Positions 55,046 through 63,874 of a stretch of 64,000 bases of DNA are shown here, one piece after another. Location of the stretch: positions 124,001-188,000 of the forward strand of contig NZ_AVCS01000004.1 of NCBI RefSeq assembly GCF_000498495.1, written 5' to 3'. A model generated the notes under the pieces. That model did not search any database. It was given only the letters and a program-made list of their open reading frames with translations, and was not told the origin of the DNA. The stretch's first letter is position 1, and every line of letters starts with the position of its first letter. The DNA comes from Flavobacterium enshiense DK69. Its GTDB lineage: Bacteria; Bacteroidota; Bacteroidia; Flavobacteriales; Flavobacteriaceae. The translations under genes and the position numbers were made by a program.

Positions 55046-55072
55046 AATTATAAATAAAATTCATTTGAGTTT

Positions 55073-55789
55073 ATGGGAAAGCAATCCAATAGGGGGAAAG
55101 AAGCAAAAGACGATGTATTGTTTGGAAGTCAGGCGCGACTGATTTTTAAAGAAGCTTTATGGGATTTACATTATCTGCTCTCCAGAAATTATTCCGAAAA
55201 GAATGCCTTGCAGACAGTTGGAACACGGTACAAATTGACCCAAAGACAGATTCGGGCGATTCAAAGCATGGCTGCATCGGAGGAGCAGTTGACTGTTGTG
55301 AAAAGTAAGGCAGTCAGTATTGAAAATTTGAAAGGGAAAGATTTAGTATTGGATGGGTTCAATGTACTTATTTTACTGGAAAGTTTGTTTTCCAACGCGT
55401 ATTTGTTCAAGGGGTTGGATGGTTGCTATCGTGATTTGTCAAGTGTACACGGAACTTATAAAAAGGTTAGTCAGACTTCTCAAGCTTTGGATTGTGTTGC
55501 CGGGTTTTATAAAAAGCACGAAATCGGAAATATTATATGGATATTTGATAAGCCAGTGTCAAACAGTGGAAGGATAAAAAAAATGATTGAGGAATTAGCG
55601 GTCAAAGAAAATCTAAATTGGTGTGTTATTTTGGAGAACAATGCGGATCAGTCCATCATCGACCTACAGAAAATCACAGTTTCATCAGACGCTTTTATCA
55701 TCAGAAATTGTTCCCAGTGGTTTAATTTCATTGGCCATTTGATTGAAGATGAAAAAATTCCAGCCACAGTTTTTGAAGTTGATTTTTAA
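55073..55789 (+). CDS. DUF434-domain, PIN/NYN-like protein
   Basis: 238 residues. An N-terminal helical DUF434 region (LFKEALWDLHYLLSRNYSEKNAL is read in part; HYLLSRNY, LTQRQIRAIQSMA) precedes a domain with DLVLDGFNVLI, IIWIFDKPVSNSGR and NADQSIIDLQ. These acidic strand ends resemble a PIN/NYN nuclease site, which is my inference. Soluble. It lies 51 bp after the HTH gene, in the same direction. Confidence 0.75.
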   Translation: MGKQSNRGKEAKDDVLFGSQARLIFKEALWDLHYLLSRNYSEKNALQTVGTRYKLTQRQIRAIQSMAASEEQLTVVKSKAVSIENLKGKDLVLDGFNVLILLESLFSNAYLFKGLDGCYRDLSSVHGTYKKVSQTSQALDCVAGFYKKHEIGNIIWIFDKPVSNSGRIKKMIEELAVKENLNWCVILENNADQSIIDLQKITVSSDAFIIRNCSQWFNFIGHLIEDEKIPATVFEVDF

Positions 55790-56013
55790 AGATAAATAAT
55801 GGCTAGTAAAAATTAGGATGATATTACTTTATTCTATTGAATGTCTTTCAACACATATTTGCGATTTTATTTTTAATTCATTGCGTAATTAATTGATTAT
55901 TAGTTAATTAACTAGTTAAAAGTGTTGATTTTCTCGATAAAAAGGCAGATTAAATCGTATCTTTACATACCTCAAATTTTTCCTGATTGTTTAATTCTTA
56001 AAAGATTAACGTT

Positions 56014-57456
56014 ATGAGAAAAATTATTTTTTTTATCAGTTTTCTTGCCTCATTAATTGGTTTTGCTCAGGACGGTTCTTTGGATATGAGTTTTAATTTT
56101 CCGGGGACAATTAGTCCGGAAACGATTCTTAAAGTACAGCCAGACGGTAAAATATTGTTAGTGGAAAGATTCATCGGTAGAGATGGTTTGATTGAATCCA
56201 CTAGAATAAGTCGTTTAAATTCAGATGGATCTTATGATATGACTTTTGCTATGGGAATTGGAATAACTATTTTACCAGAGGTTACCACTTTTGCAATGCA
56301 ATCAGACGGTAAGATTTTAATCGCAGGTAAAGGGATCTTTTTTAAAATAGGCGACACTACGAAAGATAATATTGACAGTTTTCAAAATTTAACTCGTCTA
56401 AACCAAGATGGTACTCTCGATGAAAGTTTTGCAAAAGTTGATCTTACCGGCATCGAAACCATAGCAGTTTTGCCTGACGACAAAATCCTGATCGGTGGAA
56501 ATTTCACTAAAGGTGTTGCAAGGTTGTATTCCAATGGATTCTTAGATCCGTTTTTTAATTCACCTATTAATGTTAAGACGAGAGATGAATCGGTATCAAA
56601 TATTGCTATAATTTCACCAGATAATAGAATTTTGGTAACTGGTAATGTTTTTGTTAATGGAATTGAAAGAAGGGTATTTTATTTAAACTCAGATGGTAAA
56701 TTAGACACTACTTTTAATGAACCTCTAAATATTGATTGGGGTGACGAAAATTCAGCGAGACCACAATTTTTTGCCCATGAAAAAAACGATAATGTTTTGA
56801 TTGGAGGAACATTTAGAGTTTTCTCAGAATCGAATGAAACCACCGGATATAATTTCATTAGATTATCGCCAGATGGAAATCTAGTGACTTTGTTTCACCC
56901 TGTACCTTATACAAACGAATGTGTTTTGGGTATTTTTCCGGCTGCCTTACAGGATGATGGGAAAATAATAATGACCGGTAATGAATGTATAGATTACTAT
57001 GGAACCGAATTTCACGGAATTTCACGGTTAAACAACGATGGTTCGAATGATGATATTTTCAATTCAGGAAATGGTACAAATGGGCCAATATCTAATGTTG
57101 CCATTCAGCCTGATGGAAAAATAATAATCGTCGGTTATTTTAACGAATTCGATGGAGTCGCAGTTCCAAACATTATCCGTCTTACTACCGAAAGACTCTC
57201 AGCTAGTGAATTTGACAGTTTAGGTTTAAGTATTTACCCGAATCCGGTCGCGGATTTTCTGTATCTCCAATATCCCGAAGGTATGAGTGATGTAGATATA
57301 GATGAACTTGAAATTTATGATGTAACGATGAAAAAAATCGATTTCGACGGACTAAATAATGACGTAATCGATGTTAGCGATTTTTCAGCTGGAGTTTATG
57401 TGATTAAAATAAAAACAGATTATTCCGTCTATACATCTAAGTTTGTAAAACATTAA
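56014..57456 (+). CDS. T9SS-secreted delta-60 repeat protein, paralogue 1
   Basis: 480 residues. Signal peptide (ending GFAQ), seven repeats of the type QPDGKIIIVG at about 45-55 residue spacing, and a T9SS sorting domain (SIYPNPVAD, GVYVIKIK, SKFVKH). The leader (about 55972-56013) and N-terminus match those of the gene at 57928. Likely a surface or secreted protein; function unknown. Confidence 0.86.
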   Translation: MRKIIFFISFLASLIGFAQDGSLDMSFNFPGTISPETILKVQPDGKILLVERFIGRDGLIESTRISRLNSDGSYDMTFAMGIGITILPEVTTFAMQSDGKILIAGKGIFFKIGDTTKDNIDSFQNLTRLNQDGTLDESFAKVDLTGIETIAVLPDDKILIGGNFTKGVARLYSNGFLDPFFNSPINVKTRDESVSNIAIISPDNRILVTGNVFVNGIERRVFYLNSDGKLDTTFNEPLNIDWGDENSARPQFFAHEKNDNVLIGGTFRVFSESNETTGYNFIRLSPDGNLVTLFHPVPYTNECVLGIFPAALQDDGKIIMTGNECIDYYGTEFHGISRLNNDGSNDDIFNSGNGTNGPISNVAIQPDGKIIIVGYFNEFDGVAVPNIIRLTTERLSASEFDSLGLSIYPNPVADFLYLQYPEGMSDVDIDELEIYDVTMKKIDFDGLNNDVIDVSDFSAGVYVIKIKTDYSVYTSKFVKH

Positions 57457-57461
57457 AAAAT

Positions 57462-57493
57462 AAAAAATGAGTTTCAATTGAAACTCATTTTTT
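57462..57493 (+). terminator. Rho-independent terminator
   Basis: AAAAAATGAGTTTC / GAAACTCATTTTTT, loop AATT. Sister of the terminator at 59353-59384. Confidence 0.85.
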
Positions 57494-57564
57494 ATTGTAA
57501 CGTATAATGCTTAATTATTTTTTAACATTATTTATCGGTTTCAATCATGGATCAAAATTATATC

Positions 57565-57630
57565 TGTCATGCCGGCGAATCGGGATTCAGAGTAGGTTAT
57601 GAGTATTCAGTTCCTTTTGTTGGCATGACA
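57565..57630. repeat. REP-like inverted repeat
   Basis: TGTCATGCC (57565-57573) is complementary to GGCATGACA (57622-57630); GGCGAA beyond it is partly matched. The GC-rich arms contrast with AT-rich surroundings. Single copy in the window. Confidence 0.5.
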
Positions 57631-57652
57631 TAAAATAATGAGATTTAATCGA

Positions 57653-57718
57653 CTAATATTTTCCGCTTAATAATTCTCCTCCAATAGCAGATTTCGCTTC
57701 AATACCTAATTTCTTCAT
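57653..57718 (-). pseudogene. Remnant 3' end of a second maleate-isomerase copy
   Basis: From ATG at 57718 the frame reads MKKLGIEAKSAIGGELLSGK and Y then TAG, matching the last 21 residues of the isomerase at 59388 (APIG versus SAIG). No more of the gene is present. It marks the left copy of a tandem duplication. Confidence 0.85.
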
Positions 57719-57927
57719 GATTCAGTAAATTAATAACCAACGGTTTAGGATACTTTATAACCTTATGTTTTGAGTAGAAAAGATAATTGTTGTTTAGTTG
57801 TAAATGTTTGATTATAATGACATTGAAAAAGTGACTTCCTTGATTAGATGTAGGAGAAAAAGGTTTTGGGAAGTAACTTTATGTGCCTCAAATTTTTCCT
57901 GATTGTTTAATTTTAAAGATTAGCATT

Positions 57928-59346
57928 ATGAGAAAAATTATTTTTTTAATCAGTTTTCTAGCCTCAATAATTGGCTTAGCTCAAGATGGGAGTTTGGATA
58001 CGAGTTTTAAAGTTCAGGGAAGTATCAGTCCTGACGCAATTATAAAACTTCAATCTGATGGAAAGATCATAGTTGTGGAAAGATTTTATAATGGCGGAGA
58101 TTTTGTCGAGGCTTCCAAAATAAGTCGATTAAATTCAAATGGTTCTGTTGATATGAGCTTTGCTACCGGTACAGGTATAAATCTTATTGGAGAGGTAAGG
58201 GCAGTAGTTATTCAATCTAATGGTAGGATTCTAATTGGTGGACGTTTTCGTAGAAATGCAGAGGAAACAAGTAATATTTATCTGGCCGGAATAAGTTCAA
58301 ATGGTTCCTTAGATTTTATTCCTTTCGCTCCAGGTATAGATTTTGTTGAGTCTATTGCAGTTCAGCCTGATGGTAAAATTCTTGTCGGTGGATATTTTCC
58401 AAAATGGATTGCACGAATTAATCCACTTGGAGGATTAGATCCTTCCTTTAATTCTTCTCTTGATGATAACCTGGACTATGGTACGTCAATTTCAAACATT
58501 GTTTTAAGGCCTGATAATAAAATTTTAGCGATTGGTTATGTAACTATAGAGGGAGGACATGAGAGAAGGATTTTTAGTTTAAATTCAAATGGGGAATTGA
58601 ATAACGATTTTCAAGAGCCTTCAAATATCGATTGGACATACGGAGATTTATGGAGACCTAAATTTTTGGCACTCGAAAAAAACGGTAATATTTTAATTGC
58701 ATGGCCTTTCAGGGTTCTTTCAAATTCAGGTGATGAAATAGGATATAATTTTGTGCGATTGGATTCGAACGGAAATGTGATTACCGTGTTTCAACCTCTA
58801 TCAGATGGTGCTTTATGTCTTCCTCATCCAGTCGGTTTACAGGAAGATGGTAAAATAATTATGGCTGGATCTACTTGTACCTATTATAACGGTTATAATT
58901 TTCGCGGAATTGCAAGGCTTAATATTGATGGGTCAATTGATGAAACATTTGATCCAAGAAGAGGGTTAAATGGTCATGTGGAGTGTGTTGCGATTCAACC
59001 CGATGGTAAAATATTAATTAGTGGGTATTTCACGGTATATAATGAGGTTCCGGTGAACCATATTATACGCCTTAACTCCACACGTCTTTCAAATTCCGAA
59101 TTTAACAGTACAGCGATGAGGGTTTATCCGAATCCGGTTGCTGATAACCTGCATATACAACTTTCAGATAATTTGAACGGTGCTGATATAAGCGAACTTG
59201 AAATCTATGATATTACCATGAAAAAAATTGATTTCAATATGCCAAGTAAAGATGTGATCGATGTGAGCGATTTTTCAAGTGGGGTGTATCTGCTTAAAGT
59301 CAAAACCGATGATTCTATTTTCACATCTAGGTTTGTAAAAAATTAA
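57928..59346 (+). CDS. T9SS-secreted delta-60 repeat protein, paralogue 2
   Basis: 472 residues from the ATG at 57928 (MRKIIFLISFLASIIGLAQ), which matches the start of paralogue 1; the upstream ATG at 57883 falls in the duplicated leader. Seven repeats, five with a clear QPDGK-like core, and a T9SS tail (RVYPNPVADN, GVYLLKVK, SRFVKN). Surface or secreted; function unknown. Confidence 0.86.
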   Translation: MRKIIFLISFLASIIGLAQDGSLDTSFKVQGSISPDAIIKLQSDGKIIVVERFYNGGDFVEASKISRLNSNGSVDMSFATGTGINLIGEVRAVVIQSNGRILIGGRFRRNAEETSNIYLAGISSNGSLDFIPFAPGIDFVESIAVQPDGKILVGGYFPKWIARINPLGGLDPSFNSSLDDNLDYGTSISNIVLRPDNKILAIGYVTIEGGHERRIFSLNSNGELNNDFQEPSNIDWTYGDLWRPKFLALEKNGNILIAWPFRVLSNSGDEIGYNFVRLDSNGNVITVFQPLSDGALCLPHPVGLQEDGKIIMAGSTCTYYNGYNFRGIARLNIDGSIDETFDPRRGLNGHVECVAIQPDGKILISGYFTVYNEVPVNHIIRLNSTRLSNSEFNSTAMRVYPNPVADNLHIQLSDNLNGADISELEIYDITMKKIDFNMPSKDVIDVSDFSSGVYLLKVKTDDSIFTSRFVKN

Positions 59347-59352
59347 AAACAA

Positions 59353-59384
59353 AAAAAAAGAGTTTCAATCGAAACTCTTTTTTT
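59353..59384. terminator. Bidirectional terminator
   Basis: AAAAAAAGAGTTTC / GAAACTCTTTTTTT with loop AATC, between the delta-60 gene and the convergent isomerase gene. Confidence 0.85.
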
Positions 59385-59387
59385 GTA

Positions 59388-60137
59388 TTAATATTTTCCG
59401 CTTAACAATTCTCCTCCTATAGGGGCTTTAGCTTCAATACCCAATTTCTTCATCATTTCATATGTGGTACAAACCGCAGCAGAAATTACCGGAATTCCCA
59501 CTTCTTTCTGAATTTGGTCTATTGCTTCCAAAGATGGCATCTGTACACAAGCGGATGCTACCAAAACATCAACTCCAGTTAAATCCAATCGTTTGTAGAT
59601 TTCCAATAAATTCAATGGATTCTGAGCAGCCACTTCCAAATTATCAGGGATTTCCAATGCAATCGAATCAACTACTTCAAAACCTTGGTGCTCGATATAA
59701 TCCACAACCAAGTCGGTAAGCGGACGCATGTATGGAGTAATAACAGATACCTTTTTCGCACCTAATACTTTCAATCCGTTTATCAATGCACCGGCACTGG
59801 TTACGATTGGAGTAGGGAAGTCGTTGGCGATGGTTTCCTGGTGTAAGTTTACTTCAGAAACACAGTGATAACCACGTCCCATGCTCATAATAGCCACCAA
59901 ACATGCATAACCCATTACGTCTACATGCGCATCGGATAACTCCTGAGCACATTTTAAACTCATGGCATCCATTGCTTCCAATTCTTCTTTGGTTACTTTT
60001 TTCATTCTCATTCTACTTGAATGGAAAGTAAAACGCTCCGGTAAAATGGTCTCACGGGAACGGAAAATGGCAGGGATTTCGGTTTCCATCGTTACATTTG
60101 ACGACGGTACAATTTGTCCTATTCTAAACTTTTTCAT
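59388..60137 (-). CDS. Maleate isomerase (Asp/Glu racemase fold)
   Basis: 249 residues. The maleate isomerase/arylmalonate decarboxylase fold: RIGQIVPSSNVTMETEIPAIF, catalytic Cys79 in GYACLVAIM and Cys197 in ASACVQMPSLEAIDQ. It converts maleate to fumarate. It is last in the aromatic operon and is expected to follow a maleylpyruvate hydrolase. Its 3' end has a duplicate fragment at 57653-57718. Confidence 0.83.
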   Translation of the reverse strand: MKKFRIGQIVPSSNVTMETEIPAIFRSRETILPERFTFHSSRMRMKKVTKEELEAMDAMSLKCAQELSDAHVDVMGYACLVAIMSMGRGYHCVSEVNLHQETIANDFPTPIVTSAGALINGLKVLGAKKVSVITPYMRPLTDLVVDYIEHQGFEVVDSIALEIPDNLEVAAQNPLNLLEIYKRLDLTGVDVLVASACVQMPSLEAIDQIQKEVGIPVISAAVCTTYEMMKKLGIEAKAPIGGELLSGKY

Positions 60138-60223
60138 TTCTTATTTTTTTGAACCAGGGTAAAAAGCAATTCTAAAAAAGCTTTTTAAAATTGCTCTTTG
60201 TTCTTTACTCTATTATCTGATAA

Positions 60224-61132
60224 TTATATTTCTTTAATCGTATTTACAATTGTTCCGATGCCTTCCACAGTAGCTTCCACCACGTCGCCGTTCCACATCC
60301 ATTCCTGAGGATTTCTTCCTGCACCAACACCGGCTGGAGTTCCCGTAGCAATGATGTCACCTGGTTCTAAAGTGAAAACAGTACTTAAGTCATTAATTAA
60401 ATCGTTGATGTTGAATAACATGAATTTTGTATTGGAATTTTGTTTTTCAACTCCGTTTAGTTTTAACGATAAATTCAGGTTGTGCGGATCTTGGATTTCG
60501 TCTTTAGTTACCAAAACCGGTCCCATCGGAGCGAAAGTATCCTGACCTTTGGAAACGATCCACTGTCCAGAACGGCGGCAATCTCTCGCAGAAATATCGT
60601 TAATCACGGTATAACCAAAAACATAATCCATAGCATTTTCTTTCGGAACATATTTTCCTTCTTTCCCGATAACTACTGCTAATTCAACTTCCCAGTCTAA
60701 TTGTTGGGTTAGTCTTGGATTGTGTAAAATCTCCGTATTGGTAGCCGTAACCGTTGTTGGTGGTTTGGAGAAAATTACGGGTTGTTGTGGCAATTCGTTT
60801 GAAGTATCCAAAGTACGTGCACTTTCCGCTACGTGTTCTGTATAATTCAATCCGATTCCAATGATGTTTTTTCTCGGTTTTTCGATAGGCGCCAAAATCG
60901 TTACGTCATGCATTGGGAAAGAAATCATTTCAAAATCAATTTCTCTTGTATTTCCAATCATTTCATTGATTTCCGCAATAACTTCAAATCCCATGTCAAT
61001 TAAGTCCAACATGTCGTCAGGAAGCGGGAAGTTATGAATTCCTCCAAAATCTTCCATATCCACCACGCGGTTATTGTGTATAAAACCTAATCTTGATTCA
61101 GACTCTTTTGTTTTGTATGTAAGTAGTTTCAT
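60224..61132 (-). CDS. Fumarylacetoacetate hydrolase-family protein, probable maleylpyruvate hydrolase
   Basis: 302 residues. FAH core: ILAPIEKPRKNIIGIGLNYTEH, DWEVELAVVIGKEG (metal ligands E and E), VFGYTVINDISARDC and GDIIATGTPAGVGAG. In a gentisate cluster with a maleate isomerase, direct hydrolysis of maleylpyruvate to maleate and pyruvate fits best. Fumarylpyruvate hydrolase is the alternative, but no maleylpyruvate isomerase is seen. Confidence 0.8.
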   Translation of the reverse strand: MKLLTYKTKESESRLGFIHNNRVVDMEDFGGIHNFPLPDDMLDLIDMGFEVIAEINEMIGNTREIDFEMISFPMHDVTILAPIEKPRKNIIGIGLNYTEHVAESARTLDTSNELPQQPVIFSKPPTTVTATNTEILHNPRLTQQLDWEVELAVVIGKEGKYVPKENAMDYVFGYTVINDISARDCRRSGQWIVSKGQDTFAPMGPVLVTKDEIQDPHNLNLSLKLNGVEKQNSNTKFMLFNINDLINDLSTVFTLEPGDIIATGTPAGVGAGRNPQEWMWNGDVVEATVEGIGTIVNTIKEI

Positions 61133-61202
61133 TTTCTTTTAAGTTTCTGAGTAACTGAGTTACAAAGTTTTAATCTATTATCTATGTTCTATTTTCTTTC
61201 TT

Positions 61203-62312
61203 CTAAATTAATTCCTGGTGCCCATTGTTTTCGGTATATTCTCTGTCCTGATACAATCCCAATGATTCAATCACCGGTAAATCATTGAATGAGAATAAAC
61301 AAGCATCATCCGTTTCTGATAAATTCACGTGTTCGTGCCAAGCCCATGACGGTACACAGAAAATATCTCTTTCTTTCCAGTCAAAACGCTTACCGTTAAT
61401 GATGGTGTAACCGTGGCCTTTCGCACATTGGTATACGAACGAACCCGTATGTTTGTGAGCTTTTCCTTTAAAACCAGCCGGTAATAACTGCATCGATGCT
61501 CCCATGGTCTGCATTACATGTCCACCCGTTAATGGGTTGGAATACTGCATGATAATCCCGTCAAAAGGAGAGCCTTCATTTACTTTGGCAACTTCCAATA
61601 AAGCCGGATACACGTTTTTCCATGAATATTTGAATAATGGCGAATAGGCTTTGTTCCATTCTTTATCAGCAGGAATCAATCCTGTTCCGCCATAGGTCAT
61701 CGGAGAGTGGTTGATAGGCGAGACCAAAGGTTGTTTTCCGTCAAAAACCGCATAATCATTAGCTTCCAGCGCATTTACCAACGGAATGTCCAAACCGTCC
61801 TGCCAAATGCATGTTTCCCCGTCTGCTTCTACACCGTGCTCATGCCAGGTCGAATTTGGCGTAATCACGAAATCGTTGACTTCCAGCATGATTTTATTAC
61901 CATCCACTACAGTATAGCCTTTACTTCCTTCCATGATAAAACGTAGGGCAGAGGCTTTGTGACGGTGTGCCGATGTGCTTTCGCCCGGACGTGTAACCTG
62001 AATTCCTGTATACAACCATCCCACGGCAGCACTCACGTCTTTGCGTTTGTCGTTTACCAAATAAACCACACGACGGCCTGCCTGTTCCGGTGTAACCAAT
62101 TCGGATGATTTTAAAACCAGTGAACGCAAATCTTCATATTTCCAAAGCATAGGAACAGAAGAGGAACGGGGTTCCCAAGGTTCTATATCATTGGCAACAG
62201 TCCATAGTGCTCCGGCACCAAGGTCTTCCAATTCTTTATAATAAGCTATTAGTTCCGGAGAGTCCTGAACTCGTGCACGGCCTATTACGTCATCTGAAAA
62301 TTTATCTTCCAT
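61203..62312 (-). CDS. Gentisate 1,2-dioxygenase
   Basis: 369 residues from the ATG at 62312 (MEDKFSDDVIGRARV); an ATG at 62348 adds 12 basic residues. Two cupin halves: the first with SAHRHKASALRFIMEG, the second with KAHKHTGSFVYQCAKG and WAWHEH. It opens gentisate or a 5-substituted analogue with Fe(II) and oxygen. Close homologues cleave related hydroxy- or amino-benzoates, so the substrate is inferred from context. Confidence 0.83.
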   Translation of the reverse strand: MEDKFSDDVIGRARVQDSPELIAYYKELEDLGAGALWTVANDIEPWEPRSSSVPMLWKYEDLRSLVLKSSELVTPEQAGRRVVYLVNDKRKDVSAAVGWLYTGIQVTRPGESTSAHRHKASALRFIMEGSKGYTVVDGNKIMLEVNDFVITPNSTWHEHGVEADGETCIWQDGLDIPLVNALEANDYAVFDGKQPLVSPINHSPMTYGGTGLIPADKEWNKAYSPLFKYSWKNVYPALLEVAKVNEGSPFDGIIMQYSNPLTGGHVMQTMGASMQLLPAGFKGKAHKHTGSFVYQCAKGHGYTIINGKRFDWKERDIFCVPSWAWHEHVNLSETDDACLFSFNDLPVIESLGLYQDREYTENNGHQELI

Positions 62313-62375
62313 ATTTTTTTTACTTTTTGAAGCGAATGGCTTGGGCATTTTTGCTGTCCATCCCTTCTGTACACT

Positions 62376-63362
62376 TTATCTTTTGTAAAATTCCTCCTGA
62401 TCGTCAATAAAAGTAATCTTTCTCGTCGGTGATACATTCACACGTAAATCGAAAATGTCAAATCGGTTGTAATGTCCAAGAATATCGTGCATTTGCTTTG
62501 GTTGAATACATTTTGCCAAATCAATTTCAGCATAAGCGATTCCTTCCTCGTCAATTAACGGCTCTCCAATAACTGCTCCGTTCGGGCCCACAAATCCTGA
62601 GAAAGCTGAGTTTTTGCGTGTCAGCAATTCATCCACATTCGGAACATCATCACGCAATGCATCCATGATTTCCTGAGAAATCGTAGAACACGAAACAATG
62701 GTGAATAATTTTCCTTCGAAAGAATGTGCAGCTGCACGGATCTTAATTGCTTCAGCCATATTGTAGTCTGGTGGCGCAACCGGTAAGGAAATGTAATTCG
62801 CTATGTGAATCAATTCGCCTTGCGATAAAAGCGTAAAACGTGCTAACGTATTGGTGTTCTCACCACACGCCAACGTTCCGATCGGACCAATTTCAGTGTC
62901 ATAAACTTTCAAAGATGAACCGTCTCCCGATGTCCAGGTTAGTTTCTCAGCCCATGTTGGAACTAACTTTCGGTGTCTTCCGATAAGCTTTCCGTTGTTG
63001 TCGATGATTAAGTTGGTGTTGTAAATCTCACCAAAACTTTTACCTCGCTCGTTAATCCCGATTACAATATGGATGTTATTGTCTTTAGCGGCCTGATATA
63101 ATGGCTGCATGGCATCATCTTCAACAGCAACCGAATTTTTATATAATTCTTCATACCATTTGCTGCCCTGAACCGGAGTCATAATCCAGTTCCAGTATGG
63201 ATAACCGGCAATGAATACTTCGGGAAATGCTATTAACTGCGCTCCGTTGCTGCTTGCTTCTTTAATGAAAGAAATCGCTTTTTCGACTGTTTTTTCTACA
63301 TTTAGAAAAACGGGCGACGTCTGAACGGTTGCGGCTTTGAATTTTGAAAAATCCATTCTCAA
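62376..63362 (-). CDS. Nitrilase-family carbon-nitrogen hydrolase
   Basis: 328 residues. The triad is Glu48 (FPEVFIAGYPYWNW), Lys132 (HRKLVPTW) and Cys166 (LACGENTNTLARF). The CGENTN surround fits true nitrilases more than amidases, so it may make an aromatic acid from a nitrile and feed the ligase. It starts 14 bp after the thioesterase gene stop. The substrate is not known; it may have no nitrile role here. Confidence 0.85.
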   Translation of the reverse strand: MRMDFSKFKAATVQTSPVFLNVEKTVEKAISFIKEASSNGAQLIAFPEVFIAGYPYWNWIMTPVQGSKWYEELYKNSVAVEDDAMQPLYQAAKDNNIHIVIGINERGKSFGEIYNTNLIIDNNGKLIGRHRKLVPTWAEKLTWTSGDGSSLKVYDTEIGPIGTLACGENTNTLARFTLLSQGELIHIANYISLPVAPPDYNMAEAIKIRAAAHSFEGKLFTIVSCSTISQEIMDALRDDVPNVDELLTRKNSAFSGFVGPNGAVIGEPLIDEEGIAYAEIDLAKCIQPKQMHDILGHYNRFDIFDLRVNVSPTRKITFIDDQEEFYKR

Positions 63363-63376
63363 TTATGAGTTATAAG

Positions 63377-63829
63377 TTATAAATTATGAGTTTTAAACTG
63401 TTCTAAATCAATTACGAATTTAGATATTTTTTGCTTCATTTCTTCAGAGAAAGTCTCAGCAGAAATAGTATGGCGGTCTTCTGCGATTTTTACGTTAACT
63501 AAAGTCACTTCGCCTTCCAGACAGGTTTTTCCGTTTTCATCTTCAAATTTAAAACCGCATAGGAGGGAAGAATCCCCCATTCTTTTAACCCATAGTTTTT
63601 TGGTCAAAGTTTCGCCTAAACGGGCAGCTTTTTTGAACTGTACTTTTAAATCGACGGTCGGAATGCCGTTTGTCTCGTGCATTTTGGAAAATGGTCGGTC
63701 CAGTTCTTCTTCAAACCAGTCTTCCACGATGCCGTTAAGCATTTCCAGAAATCTTGGATAGAATACAATTCCCGCATAATCGATATGCTGGAAGCGGACT
63801 TTTTCTTGTTTTATAAAAGGTTGATTCAT
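63377..63829 (-). CDS. 4-hydroxybenzoyl-CoA thioesterase-type acyl-CoA thioesterase
   Basis: 150 residues, hotdog fold. The signature HIDYAGIVFYPRFLEML has the catalytic Asp17. In this cluster it probably releases an aromatic acid, such as gentisate, from its CoA ester. It is 45 bp after the ligase gene and 14 bp before the nitrilase gene. Confidence 0.86.
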   Translation of the reverse strand: MNQPFIKQEKVRFQHIDYAGIVFYPRFLEMLNGIVEDWFEEELDRPFSKMHETNGIPTVDLKVQFKKAARLGETLTKKLWVKRMGDSSLLCGFKFEDENGKTCLEGEVTLVNVKIAEDRHTISAETFSEEMKQKISKFVIDLEQFKTHNL

Positions 63830-63874
63830 GATTTATATTTGAACAACTGTGTCACAAAAGTGATGAATTGTAAT

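Noticed and set aside
54479..55789. HTH-DUF434 as an established toxin-antitoxin system
   Set aside because: The nuclease-like reading of DUF434 is my inference and no toxicity evidence exists, so it is only a hypothesis.
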